Shown: piece by piece, positions 14,078 through 22,329 of the stretch
How the letters are laid out: each line of letters starts with the position of its first letter
How positions within the stretch are numbered: position 1 is the stretch's first letter
Assembly (NCBI GenBank): GCA_022571715.1
Contig: JACZXH010000038.1
Coordinates: 1 to 34,834 of the forward strand
Direction: 5' to 3'
From: Bacteroidota bacterium
GTDB lineage: Bacteria > Bacteroidota > Bacteroidia > Cytophagales > Cyclobacteriaceae
DNA: 34,834 nt
Made by a program: the position numbers and the translations under genes
The notes under the pieces: model-generated
Databases searched by the model: none
What the model was told of the DNA's origin: nothing
Seen by the model: only the letters and a program-made list of their open reading frames with translations

Positions 14078-16490
14078 CATTTTCAGATACATTACCTTTT
14101 TACTACCGATTTTTGTTTCATTTATTCTGTCTGGATGCTACGGAACTAAATATTTGAAAGATGATGAAAAACTACTCTATAAGCAAAAAATTACAGGAAA
14201 TGATCGTGTAAAGAGGGATGAATTAAATAAATTTTTCCAGCAAAAACCCAACCGACATATAATGGGAATGTGGGCTATGTATTTATGGTTACACGAAACC
14301 GGTAAAAAATCCTTCGAACCGGAAAAGTACAGTTTGAAAATCGAAAAAATAAACCTTAAGTACAATGAAAAATATAGTAAAGTAGAGGGCAATGTGAAAA
14401 AGGAAAACCGCGTTGAAAAAAAACGTAGCAAAAAAATAAGAAAAGTAGAAAAAACCATTCGGGAAGGCAATTTGCTGATGCGGTGGGGGGAGCCAATTGT
14501 ACTACTTGATACCCAAAAAATATCAAAATCAGCCAGCCAAATTCAGCTATACCTCAATTCAAAAGGATATTTCAGATCAGCGACCAATTATGATATTGCA
14601 TACCATAATAAAAAAGTAAGGGTAACCTATACTATAAACGAAGGCTTACCTTATATTATAGATTCGTTGATCCTGAAAGCAGATAATACTGCACTCCATG
14701 CCCTTATCAATGCCTTTGAGGATCAAAGCTTACTACGAAAAGGTGATAGGTATGATCAGATCAAATTATCGGATGAAAACACCCGAATTGAAAATTTGCT
14801 CAAAGACAATGGTTATTTCGACTTCCACCGTCGATATATTAACTTCGAAATAGATACGACCAAAGGAAATCACAAAATTGCCATTCGGACTGTAATCAGT
14901 GATCCGGGAGAAGGTAAACGACACAGGGTTTTTAAAATAGATTCAATCATTTTTACAACCGACGCAAATGTGAAGAATCTTAGCGAAGAGCGTGATAATT
15001 TCAGTTATAATGGCATTACGTACAATTACTACAAGGATATTTATTCATTCCGGGTGATGGACAGAAGAATTTTCTTACGTCCAGGCAATCTTTATAGCAA
15101 ATCGAATACATTCGAAACACAACGGCAATTAACCAATATGAATATTTTCCGGTTTGTAAATGTAAATTATGACACTACCGGAGGTAGGTTTGTGGCAAAT
15201 GTATTTGCCAGTCCAAGAAAACGACAGCAATTCACAAGCGAACTAGGTGTAATAGTAACATATGGCTATCCCGGGCCTTTTCTGGATGTTGGATACGTGG
15301 TTCGCAATGTTTTTCATGGTCTTGAAAATCTCCAGTTCAACATTCGTGGTGGTATAGAAGGCGTTCCTTCTGCAACAGATTTTACTAAAATACTTGCCAC
15401 AACCGACGCGGGGTTTAATGTTTCTTTGACATTTCCTCAATTTCTCATACCAGGCGGCCAGGTGGTTAAAAATAAATATGGACGTTTCAACCCAAAAACA
15501 AGGATATCAAGTGGTTTTAATCTGAGTGACAGACCAGAATATAACCGTAGGGGCCTCGTGGCTTCTATTGATTATTCTTGGTCAAACGACCAAAAACGTA
15601 ATTATACCATTTATCTGGCTGACGTGAAGTTTATCAATACAGATTTCAAAGACAGCACTTTTCTTGCCAGACTGGAAGAACTGCAGCGTGAAGGGAACAA
15701 TCTTATAAACTCTTTTCTCCCATCTTTTGTCAGTAGCACTATTTTTTCAGCAGCATATAATTTCGGAGAATATGGAGTCAAAAACAATTCAGGATCATTT
15801 TTAAGGTTTGGTCTTGAAAGTGGTGGTACCTTACTTAATTTGATTGGAGCAGACTTTCTTACAAACCGCAATCTTGAGCATTATAAATACCTGCGCGCCG
15901 ACATTGATTTCCGCAAACGTACAAACATTTCCTCTTCAACAGTAATTGCATATCGTTTCAACCTTGGTGGCGCCTATGCCTATTCGAAAGAGAGGGTACT
16001 ACCTTATGAAAAATACTTTTTTTCCGGGGGAGCTACCAGTATCCGTGCATGGCGACCAAGGCGATTAGGGCCAGGTTCATTCACTCCGGTTGGTAACGAT
16101 GGAAACGTGAGTTATAATCTCGAGCAACCGGGTGAAATTCTATTCGAAACCAGCGTTGAAATCCGGAAGGACATATCAAAAATTCTGGAAGGAGCACTAT
16201 TTGTTGATGCCGGTAATACCTGGGTGATACGCAACTCAGATAATCGCAAATCCCTTGGCGGAGGACTCAATGATTTTTATTCAGAAATTGCGGTTGGCGC
16301 CGGTGCTGGCATCAGGTTTGATTTTACTTTCTTCCTGTTCCGTCTTGACGCCGCGTTTAAGATATATGATCCAGCACGGCAAAAGGGTAACCGGTTTGTT
16401 CTTAGCAATGAATTTTTTAACGATCCGGTTAATGCAGCGCAGGGAAATGAATTTCCCCTCATAAATTTTGCTATCGGGTATCCGTTCTGA
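14067..16490 (+). CDS. tamL: TamL-like BamA/TamA-family outer membrane protein (lipid-anchored)
   Basis: A protein of 807 residues: a lipoprotein signal peptide (YITFLLPIFVSFILSGCYG, cysteine near residue 24), POTRA-like repeats in the N-terminal half (ASQIQLYLNSKGYFRSATNY; TYTINEGLPYIIDSL; TRIENLLKDNGYFDFHRRYI), then a C-terminal 16-strand barrel. The barrel carries the conserved loop-6-like block KYFFSGGATSIRAWRPRRLGPG and ends with aromatic F, as Omp85 barrels do. Bacteroidota are known to carry TamL, a lipid-modified TamA relative that works with TamB in outer-membrane assembly; TamB is not in this window. There is no ATG: TTG 14067 (or GTG 14058) is the start. The frame continues far upstream, opposite the methyltransferase gene, but that part is antisense and not coding. 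It is unusual in that a lipobox precedes a barrel protein. Confidence 0.88.
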   Translation: MVNIIFRYITFLLPIFVSFILSGCYGTKYLKDDEKLLYKQKITGNDRVKRDELNKFFQQKPNRHIMGMWAMYLWLHETGKKSFEPEKYSLKIEKINLKYNEKYSKVEGNVKKENRVEKKRSKKIRKVEKTIREGNLLMRWGEPIVLLDTQKISKSASQIQLYLNSKGYFRSATNYDIAYHNKKVRVTYTINEGLPYIIDSLILKADNTALHALINAFEDQSLLRKGDRYDQIKLSDENTRIENLLKDNGYFDFHRRYINFEIDTTKGNHKIAIRTVISDPGEGKRHRVFKIDSIIFTTDANVKNLSEERDNFSYNGITYNYYKDIYSFRVMDRRIFLRPGNLYSKSNTFETQRQLTNMNIFRFVNVNYDTTGGRFVANVFASPRKRQQFTSELGVIVTYGYPGPFLDVGYVVRNVFHGLENLQFNIRGGIEGVPSATDFTKILATTDAGFNVSLTFPQFLIPGGQVVKNKYGRFNPKTRISSGFNLSDRPEYNRRGLVASIDYSWSNDQKRNYTIYLADVKFINTDFKDSTFLARLEELQREGNNLINSFLPSFVSSTIFSAAYNFGEYGVKNNSGSFLRFGLESGGTLLNLIGADFLTNRNLEHYKYLRADIDFRKRTNISSSTVIAYRFNLGGAYAYSKERVLPYEKYFFSGGATSIRAWRPRRLGPGSFTPVGNDGNVSYNLEQPGEILFETSVEIRKDISKILEGALFVDAGNTWVIRNSDNRKSLGGGLNDFYSEIAVGAGAGIRFDFTFFLFRLDAAFKIYDPARQKGNRFVLSNEFFNDPVNAAQGNEFPLINFAIGYPF

Positions 16491-16582
16491 CAATTTGTGA
16501 GATAACGAAATCCATTATGCATTCATTACAGAAACTGCAACACACATTCCGTCATACCACTACTTGTGCAGTGGTTGCCACA

Positions 16583-18670
16583 TCAGTATTTCAGAAGTGC
16601 TTGGAGCATATGAAAGGTTTTTTCTGCATTTGGAAGCATCTGCTTCTCGAGTTCAATATTTAAAGGTATCGCCGGTAAGCTTACAGCACCCAGTGTTTTA
16701 ACCGGTGCGTCGAGGTACTCAAAAAGTTCACCGGCGATGCGTCCGGCAACTGACTCGGTAAAAGAATTTAATAACTGCTCTTCAGTAAGTAAAAGTACTC
16801 GGCTATGTTTTTTAACACTATCTGTAATGGCGTGCCAATCAATAGGATTTAGTGTACGCAGATCAAGTATTTCAATATTACCATGCAGTTTTTCAGAAGC
16901 AGCTTTAGCCCACCACACACCCATACCATAGGTGATCACAACGGCCGACTGCCCCGCATCCACGCACTTTGGTTCTGCATTCTGAACAATATTGGCTTTC
17001 CCAAGCGGAATAATGTAATCTTCATCCGGTTCGATGGTTTTGGCACCATCGGTACCAGGCACCTTTGACCAGTACAATCCTTTGTGTTCGAAACAAATCA
17101 CAGGGTTTGGGTCCATAAAAGCGGCTTTCATAAGTCCTTTCATATCAGCGGCATTCGAAGGGTAAATCACTTTAATTCCGCGAATTGTCAGCACTGCAGA
17201 TTCGATACTGCCGCTGTGATAGGGGCCTCCACCTCCATATGCGCCAATGGGTATCCGAATTAAGGACTGAATGGGAAATTTTCCATTTGTAAGGTAGCAA
17301 CTTTTCGATAGCTCTTGTACCAATTGGTTTATGCCCGGCCAGATGTAGTCTGCAAACTGGATTTCTACAATCGGCTTTGCTCCTACTGCCGACATCCCTG
17401 CTGTAGAACCTATTATGTAAGCCTCCAAAATTGGGGTATTTGAAACTCTATCTTCCCCATGTTTGGCCGCTAGTGTAGCAGCCTCGCGGAACACACCCCC
17501 AAGTCTTTTGCCTACATCCTGTCCATAAAACAGACTTTCAGGATATTTCTTTAATATTTCATCCACAGCGTGCAGGGCTGCATCAACCATCACAACTTTT
17601 TCACCTCCCGCAGGCTCGCGGTTACCTTTTTCTTCAGTTACCGGGGTGGGTGCAAATTCATGCGAATTAAAATCACTGATATCAGGATCCTCTGAATGAA
17701 GCGCTTTCAGATATTCTTTCTCCACAAAATCTGAAACTTCTTTTTGGATCTTTGTGAAATCTTCTTTTGTAAATCCCACATCTAACAGCAGGTTTTCAAG
17801 TTTCAAAACAGGATCATCCTTAGCGTGCTTTTTCAGATCTTTTTCACTTCTGTACCATTCTTTGCGAACTCCGGAAGTATGATGACCCAGTAAAGGGACC
17901 TTGGCATGTATAAGCACTGGAGCCCTCTCAGAGCGTGTATAGGCTATTGCTTTTTTTATGCCGAGGTAGCTGTCTTCAAAATCAGATCCGTCAACCCGAA
18001 TTCGTTTCAGTCCTTTAAAGCCTGCCGCATACTCATAAGCATCCATTGCATGCATTTCGTTGCTCGATACAGATATGCCCCAATCGTTGTCCTGCACCAA
18101 GTAAATGATTGGTAGTTTGATCAGAACAGCCATCTGAAAGGCCTCTGCAACCTCTCCCTCAGTTATCGATCCATCGCCCAGCGAGCAAAGTACAATGGGT
18201 TTGTTTTTGTCACCCAAACCCTGACTTTCAAGATATTGAATAGCATGGGCCATGCCTGTAGCTGGTATCGCCTGCATACCTGTTGCGCTGCTTTGATGCG
18301 GTATGGTCGGGAACCCCTTTTTCTTTAGAGCCGGGTGTCCGTAATAACTACGTCCTCCCGTAAATGGATCATTCTTTTTAGCCATAAGCTGCATCATCAG
18401 CTCATGAGGTTGCAATCTCAGGCCAAGTAGAATTGAGTCGTCACGGTAATATAAAGACGCATAATCGAACGGCTTTAGCTGTAGCCCTGCAGCTAATTGA
18501 ATGGCTTCATGCCCTCTTGAAGTGCTGTGTACATACTTACTGCAAATGTCTCTATGTTCATCATATGTATCAGACATGCGTTTAGCCGTACACATAAGCC
18601 TGTACGCCTTCAATAAAATATTTTTATCTATTTTAATTTTATTAACCTTGATATCTGCTTCCTGATTCAT
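16583..18670 (-). CDS. 2-oxoacid dehydrogenase E1, fused alpha and beta subunits
   Basis: A thiamine-diphosphate E1 of 695 residues, decarboxylating 2-oxoacids (branched-chain or related) for an E2/E3 complex. The N-terminal alpha half carries the ThDP motif G165-D166-G167-S168 with following EGEVAEAFQMA and LVQDNDWGIS. The beta half starts at about residue 345 (VVMVDAALHAVDEILKKYP) and has FREAATLAAKHGEDRVSNTPILEA, RIPIGAYGGGGPYHSGSIES and a transketolase C-domain (VVITYGMGVWWAKAA). The linker is a charged segment around TPVTEEKGNREPAGG. The fusion replaces two separate genes of the classical complex and is frequent in Bacteroidota. ATG 18670 is chosen over TTG 18679. No E2 or E3 gene is nearby. 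It is convergent with TamL over a 92-base gap. Confidence 0.92.
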   Translation of the reverse strand: MNQEADIKVNKIKIDKNILLKAYRLMCTAKRMSDTYDEHRDICSKYVHSTSRGHEAIQLAAGLQLKPFDYASLYYRDDSILLGLRLQPHELMMQLMAKKNDPFTGGRSYYGHPALKKKGFPTIPHQSSATGMQAIPATGMAHAIQYLESQGLGDKNKPIVLCSLGDGSITEGEVAEAFQMAVLIKLPIIYLVQDNDWGISVSSNEMHAMDAYEYAAGFKGLKRIRVDGSDFEDSYLGIKKAIAYTRSERAPVLIHAKVPLLGHHTSGVRKEWYRSEKDLKKHAKDDPVLKLENLLLDVGFTKEDFTKIQKEVSDFVEKEYLKALHSEDPDISDFNSHEFAPTPVTEEKGNREPAGGEKVVMVDAALHAVDEILKKYPESLFYGQDVGKRLGGVFREAATLAAKHGEDRVSNTPILEAYIIGSTAGMSAVGAKPIVEIQFADYIWPGINQLVQELSKSCYLTNGKFPIQSLIRIPIGAYGGGGPYHSGSIESAVLTIRGIKVIYPSNAADMKGLMKAAFMDPNPVICFEHKGLYWSKVPGTDGAKTIEPDEDYIIPLGKANIVQNAEPKCVDAGQSAVVITYGMGVWWAKAASEKLHGNIEILDLRTLNPIDWHAITDSVKKHSRVLLLTEEQLLNSFTESVAGRIAGELFEYLDAPVKTLGAVSLPAIPLNIELEKQMLPNAEKTFHMLQALLKY

Positions 18671-18800
18671 ACAAAACAACGGTTTTTTTGTATCTAAGTT
18701 ATATAATTACGCTGATTTTATGGATAAATATGAATGTATTATTTTTATAAATTCCACTAAAATATTTTATAGATTTACCCGGAATATCTGATACATTATT

Positions 18801-19382
18801 TTGATAGAGTTTCTCGATTCGCTGGACAAAGAATTGTTTTTGTTTTTAAACGGTTTTCACTTCTCTTTCATGGACCAGGTTATGTTCAGGCTTACGAACC
18901 AGATCACATGGATACCGTTTTTCCTTTTCGTTATTTTCATACTTATTAAATATTATAAATGGGAAACACTGTGGATTCTTTTGTCTGTGGTCATTTTAAT
19001 CACGTTATCCGACCAGTTAGTTTCGGGATTCATGAAGCCATTTTTTGAACGGCTTCGCCCTTCGCATTCACCCGATCTGACTGCAATAGTGCATACTGTA
19101 AACGGGTATAAAGGAGGATTGTATGGATTTGCTTCTTCACATGCTGCTAATTCTTTCGGATTAGCCATGTTTTTATGGAGGGTAACACGGGATAACATAA
19201 AATGGATTTGGATAATGTTTGTATGGGCCCTACTGTTTAGCTACACGAGAATATATCTGGGTGTACACTATCCGGGTGATATAATTTCAGGAGGATTATT
19301 GGGAGCAGGATTCGGATACCTGATGGCGCTACTATATGCCGTTTTAAGACACAACAGGTTGCGCAAACACATCAGCATTTGA
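18801..19382 (+). CDS. PAP2-family membrane phosphatase
   Basis: A membrane phosphatase of 193 residues, likely acting on undecaprenyl-pyrophosphate or other lipid phosphates. Five to six helices are visible. The three PAP2 motifs are KPFFERLRP (motif 1), GFASSHAANS (motif 2, with SSH in place of the usual PSGH) and SYTRIYLGVHYPGD (motif 3). The catalytic and nucleophile-assisting histidines are present. The first ATG is at residue 24, inside the conserved N-terminus (LDKELFLFLNGFH), so TTG 18801 is the start. It is divergent from the E1 gene (130-base gap), and its 3' end overlaps the convergent ribE end by 11 bases. Confidence 0.9.
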   Translation: MIEFLDSLDKELFLFLNGFHFSFMDQVMFRLTNQITWIPFFLFVIFILIKYYKWETLWILLSVVILITLSDQLVSGFMKPFFERLRPSHSPDLTAIVHTVNGYKGGLYGFASSHAANSFGLAMFLWRVTRDNIKWIWIMFVWALLFSYTRIYLGVHYPGDIISGGLLGAGFGYLMALLYAVLRHNRLRKHISI

Positions 19383-19956
19383 CAAGCCGTTTGACATACT
19401 TTCCAATTATATCAAACTCAAGATTTACTGTGTCACCTGCTTTCAGTTTGCTGAAATTCGTATTCTCAAAAGTATGAGGGATAATAGCCACTGTAAATCC
19501 AGTTTTGGTCACATTGTAACAAGTAAGGCTTATTCCATCTACGGTTATACTTCCTTTTTCAATAACCAGACCTTCTGACGCATCCTTATATTCAAAATCT
19601 ATCACCCAACTCCCGTCAGCTTCTGTAATTCTGGTACAAAATGCAGTTTGATCCACGTGTCCCTGTACAATATGGCCATCAAACCTTCCATTGCTGAGCA
19701 TTGCTCGTTCCAGATTTAAGGAGTCTCCGGGAGTCAGATTTCCCAGGTTCGACTTCTTCAGTGTTTCGTCTACCGCTGTCACAAAATGATTCCCGCCCTT
19801 AACCTGCGTAACTGTCAAGCATACGCCGTTATGGTTCAGGCTCTGATCTTTTTTTATTTCAATTGAAATACTGCTGTTGATTTCAAAAATCCGGTTTGTA
19901 CCACTGGAGGTAACTGAAACAACACGACCGACACTTTCTATTATACCTGTAAACAT
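19372..19956 (-). CDS. ribE: Riboflavin synthase alpha chain
   Basis: Dismutates two molecules of 6,7-dimethyl-8-ribityllumazine to riboflavin plus the pyrimidine by-product. The protein has 194 residues with the tandem lumazine-binding repeats: the first starts with the invariant MFTGIIESVGRV, the second follows FDGHIVQGHVD, and each contains a V-x-GVCLTV / VDGISLTC segment. ATG 19956 is set by the MFTGIIE start; an upstream ATG (19971) would add five unconserved residues. It is divergent from pcm over 120 bases. No FMN riboswitch is recognisable in that gap. Confidence 0.95.
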   Translation of the reverse strand: MFTGIIESVGRVVSVTSSGTNRIFEINSSISIEIKKDQSLNHNGVCLTVTQVKGGNHFVTAVDETLKKSNLGNLTPGDSLNLERAMLSNGRFDGHIVQGHVDQTAFCTRITEADGSWVIDFEYKDASEGLVIEKGSITVDGISLTCYNVTKTGFTVAIIPHTFENTNFSKLKAGDTVNLEFDIIGKYVKRLVKC

Positions 19957-20076
19957 AGGACTAAATATCAAAATTGTTAACAGAATTGAAAGTTAATCAA
20001 TTCACTAAAATTCAATCAGTAAAAGTTCATCTTTCCATGATATATCTTACTATTTTAGCTTTATAATTATAGCAGA

Positions 20077-20733
20077 TTGATACCCCAGGAAGACACATAC
20101 AAACATAAAGGAAAACGGAATGCACTCGTAAGAACCATAAAGTCAAAAGGAATCACAGAAGAAGGAGTACTTAAAGCCATCGGATCCGTGCCAAGGCATT
20201 ATTTTTTTGATCCTGCATTTCTCGAACATGCATATCAGGATAAAGCATTTCCCATTGGTCAGGGACAGACCATATCACAACCCTATACAGTTGCATTTCA
20301 AACAGAATTGCTTCACATCCAACCGGGGGATAAGGTGCTGGAAATAGGCACAGGTTCTGGATATCAGGCGTGCATTTTGTTAGAAATGGGTGCAAAAATG
20401 TTTACTATAGAACTTAATAAGGTGTTGTTCAACAAAGCACGCAAGTTTCTTCCTGTTATGGGCTATAAGCCTTTTTTCTCGCATGGTGATGGATCCAAAG
20501 GATGGCCCAGCCAAGCTCCATTTGACAAAATTCTGGTAACGGCAGGCGCACCAAAAATTCCACAGAATCTAATTGACCAGCTAAAAATTGGTGGTATCCT
20601 TGTTATACCAGTTGGAAACCGACAAAGGCAGGTAATGATCAGACTTACAAAGGAAAGGGACCATAAGGTTAAAAAGGAGGAATTTAATTATTTCGCTTTT
20701 GTACCTTTACTTGGCGAAAAAGGCTGGAAGTAA
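20077..20733 (+). CDS. pcm: Protein-L-isoaspartate O-methyltransferase
   Basis: Repairs isoaspartyl residues in ageing proteins with AdoMet, 218 residues as usual. The family region GQGQTISQPYTVAFQTELL is followed by AdoMet motif I VLEIGTGSGYQACIL and by FDKILVTAGAPKIPQNL. The conserved N-terminal stretch (RNALVRTIKSKGI) has no ATG before it, and an in-frame TAG lies at 20056. TTG 20077 is thus the start. It is followed by the thioesterase gene 20 bases later on the same strand. Confidence 0.95.
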   Translation: MIPQEDTYKHKGKRNALVRTIKSKGITEEGVLKAIGSVPRHYFFDPAFLEHAYQDKAFPIGQGQTISQPYTVAFQTELLHIQPGDKVLEIGTGSGYQACILLEMGAKMFTIELNKVLFNKARKFLPVMGYKPFFSHGDGSKGWPSQAPFDKILVTAGAPKIPQNLIDQLKIGGILVIPVGNRQRQVMIRLTKERDHKVKKEEFNYFAFVPLLGEKGWK

Positions 20734-20753
20734 ACAATACGATATACGTAAAT

Positions 20754-21278
20754 ATGGCCAGAAAGAAAAAATTTGTGAAAGAGTCGAATGTGATTATGAC
20801 AGAGTTGGTATTACCCAACGATACAAACACCCTTAATAATCTGATGGGCGGACGCCTGATGCACTGGATGGATGTGGCGGCAGCAATATCAGCTCAAAAA
20901 CATTCGAACAGAATAGTTGTAACTGCCTCCGTAGATAACATCTCGTTTGACAAACCCTTATTTCTCGGAAACGTAGTTACGATTCGCGCACAGGTAACTA
21001 GGGCATTTAGCAGTTCCATGGAAGTTTTTATAAAGGTGTTTGCTGAAGATATTCCAGCTAATAAAAAGGAAACTACACATTCTGCTTTTTTTACCTTTGT
21101 TGCCGTAGATCAGAGTAGAAGACCCATCAATGTACCGGAAGCCGTACCAGAAACCGACCTGGAGAAGGAATTGTATAAAGGAGCGCTCAGGCGACGTCAG
21201 CTCAGGCTTGTGCTGGCCAAACGAATGAAACCTGAGCACGCCACCGAACTGAAATCACTCTTTTTAATTGAAGACTAA
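20754..21278 (+). CDS. Acyl-CoA thioesterase (hotdog, YciA/Acot7-like)
   Basis: Hydrolyses acyl-CoA to free acid and CoA, 174 residues, one hotdog domain. Visible features are NTLNNLMGGRLMHWMDVAAAISAQKHS (hotdog helix with the active-site region), VVTASVDNISFDKPLFLGNVVTI and the following strand THSAFFTFVAVD. A charged C-terminal helix (ELYKGALRRRQLRLVLAKRM) may aid oligomerisation. ATG 20754 lies in the pcm operon. Chain-length preference cannot be told. Confidence 0.9.
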   Translation: MARKKKFVKESNVIMTELVLPNDTNTLNNLMGGRLMHWMDVAAAISAQKHSNRIVVTASVDNISFDKPLFLGNVVTIRAQVTRAFSSSMEVFIKVFAEDIPANKKETTHSAFFTFVAVDQSRRPINVPEAVPETDLEKELYKGALRRRQLRLVLAKRMKPEHATELKSLFLIED

Positions 21279-21290
21279 TAAATCTGCCCA

Positions 21291-21779
21291 ATGCAAATCG
21301 TAGATGATCCCGAATTCCTCAGACGATTTATTGACCAGGACGTCTATGTTATTTCTGAAAATAAAGTGAATGTAATTGAAAGTAAGAATGCAGAAAATGC
21401 TGCCGTTTTACCATTTCTTAAATATAAAGGAAATAATACGGTTGGCGTTGCAGTATGTATCAGTGAAAACAGTACAGATGAGGAAAAAAAACTACTGGCA
21501 GACATTCTGAAGTCTGTAAAATTAAGTGTCAATGAAATTGCGTTATTTGAAATAGGAGACGAAATCAAATCTCTTGAATTTCCTGATAATACCAGTTTTA
21601 GAATCCTGATTTCATTCGGAATCACATCGGTTAATTCAGTATTTCTGAATATAAAAACGAGGTATTCACCTACTACTGTAGAAACCTGCAGAGTACTTAT
21701 TTCTGATTCTCTAACCTTATTGGTGAAGAAAGTAGATCTTAAAAAGAAGCTCTGGACAGCCCTGAAAAGCATGTTCTGA
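21291..21779 (+). CDS. Hypothetical protein (162 aa), unknown function
   Basis: A soluble protein of mixed alpha and beta character: an N-terminal acidic stretch, VLPFLKYKGNNTVGVAVCIS, then a helix (EKKLLADILKSVKLSVNEIAL), FRILISFGI, and a terminal motif LISDSLTLLVKKVDLKKKLWTALKSMF. The order (helix, 'ILISFG' strand, 'D..LKKKLW.ALK' end) recalls the DNA polymerase III psi subunit of other bacteria, but I would not name it on this. ATG 21291 lies 12 bases after the thioesterase, so it is probably in the same operon as pcm. Confidence 0.75.
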   Translation: MQIVDDPEFLRRFIDQDVYVISENKVNVIESKNAENAAVLPFLKYKGNNTVGVAVCISENSTDEEKKLLADILKSVKLSVNEIALFEIGDEIKSLEFPDNTSFRILISFGITSVNSVFLNIKTRYSPTTVETCRVLISDSLTLLVKKVDLKKKLWTALKSMF

Positions 21780-21909
21780 GCTGGAATATCCACATCCCTA
21801 GCAGATTTAATTCCACACATCTATTCTTAAAAAAATCTTTTTGTCAATTTTATCAGTATCTCTATATTCTATTTCCTGTTACACATTAATGCCATATTTA
21901 TAAAACACA

Positions 21910-22173
21910 GTGAATATTCATTTTAAAAATACACTTACACCTGCAATTGGTTTGATCTCATTTGCATTTATCGGATTTAATCTCATGTATCCGGGAGGAC
22001 AAGGATTCATTCTCGAATTTGGTGGCTGGCAATTAGGTCCTCCGCCAGACTATAATTCGTTGAGTTATGCTGGCGGATACACCTACTGGACAGACTTTTT
22101 ATTCCAGGCAATGTTTGCTGCCACAGCAGCTACCATCGTATCAGGTGCGGTTGCAGAACGTGACAGGTTTTAG
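21910..22173 (+). pseudogene. Ammonium transporter (Amt) internal fragment
   Basis: About 85 codons match only the internal part of Amt: NIHFKNTLTPAIGLISFAFI and GFNLMYPGG, an extracellular-like loop, and DFLFQAMFAATAATIVSGAVAE. The real gene has a further N-terminal part before 'KNTVNI' and more than 300 residues after 'SGAVAER'. Here a stop (21901-21903) precedes the conserved segment and the frame diverges and ends right after it. Both ends of the gene are missing, so this is a non-functional relic with abrupt borders. GTG 21910 is not a real start. Confidence 0.82.
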
Positions 22174-22202
22174 AAAAAATCTGCCAGGTTCTTTTCAAAG
22201 AT

Positions 22203-22217
22203 AATTGTCCGACAATT
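22203..22217. repeat. 15-bp perfect palindrome after the amt relic
   Basis: AATTGTC-C-GACAATT. A second inverted pair, CTGAATT (22272-22278) and AATTCAG (22292-22298), lies downstream. Both are in the gap between convergent transcripts. No T-tract is present; the function is unknown. Confidence 0.4.
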
Positions 22218-22329
22218 GTTGCCTGCAATTAATTTTATCACCTGTGACATGAATTACCAATTGCCGGCATTCTGAATTCGTTAAAAACAGCAATTCAGGA
22301 ACTAATGAATCAAATTTCTCACCGGGCCT

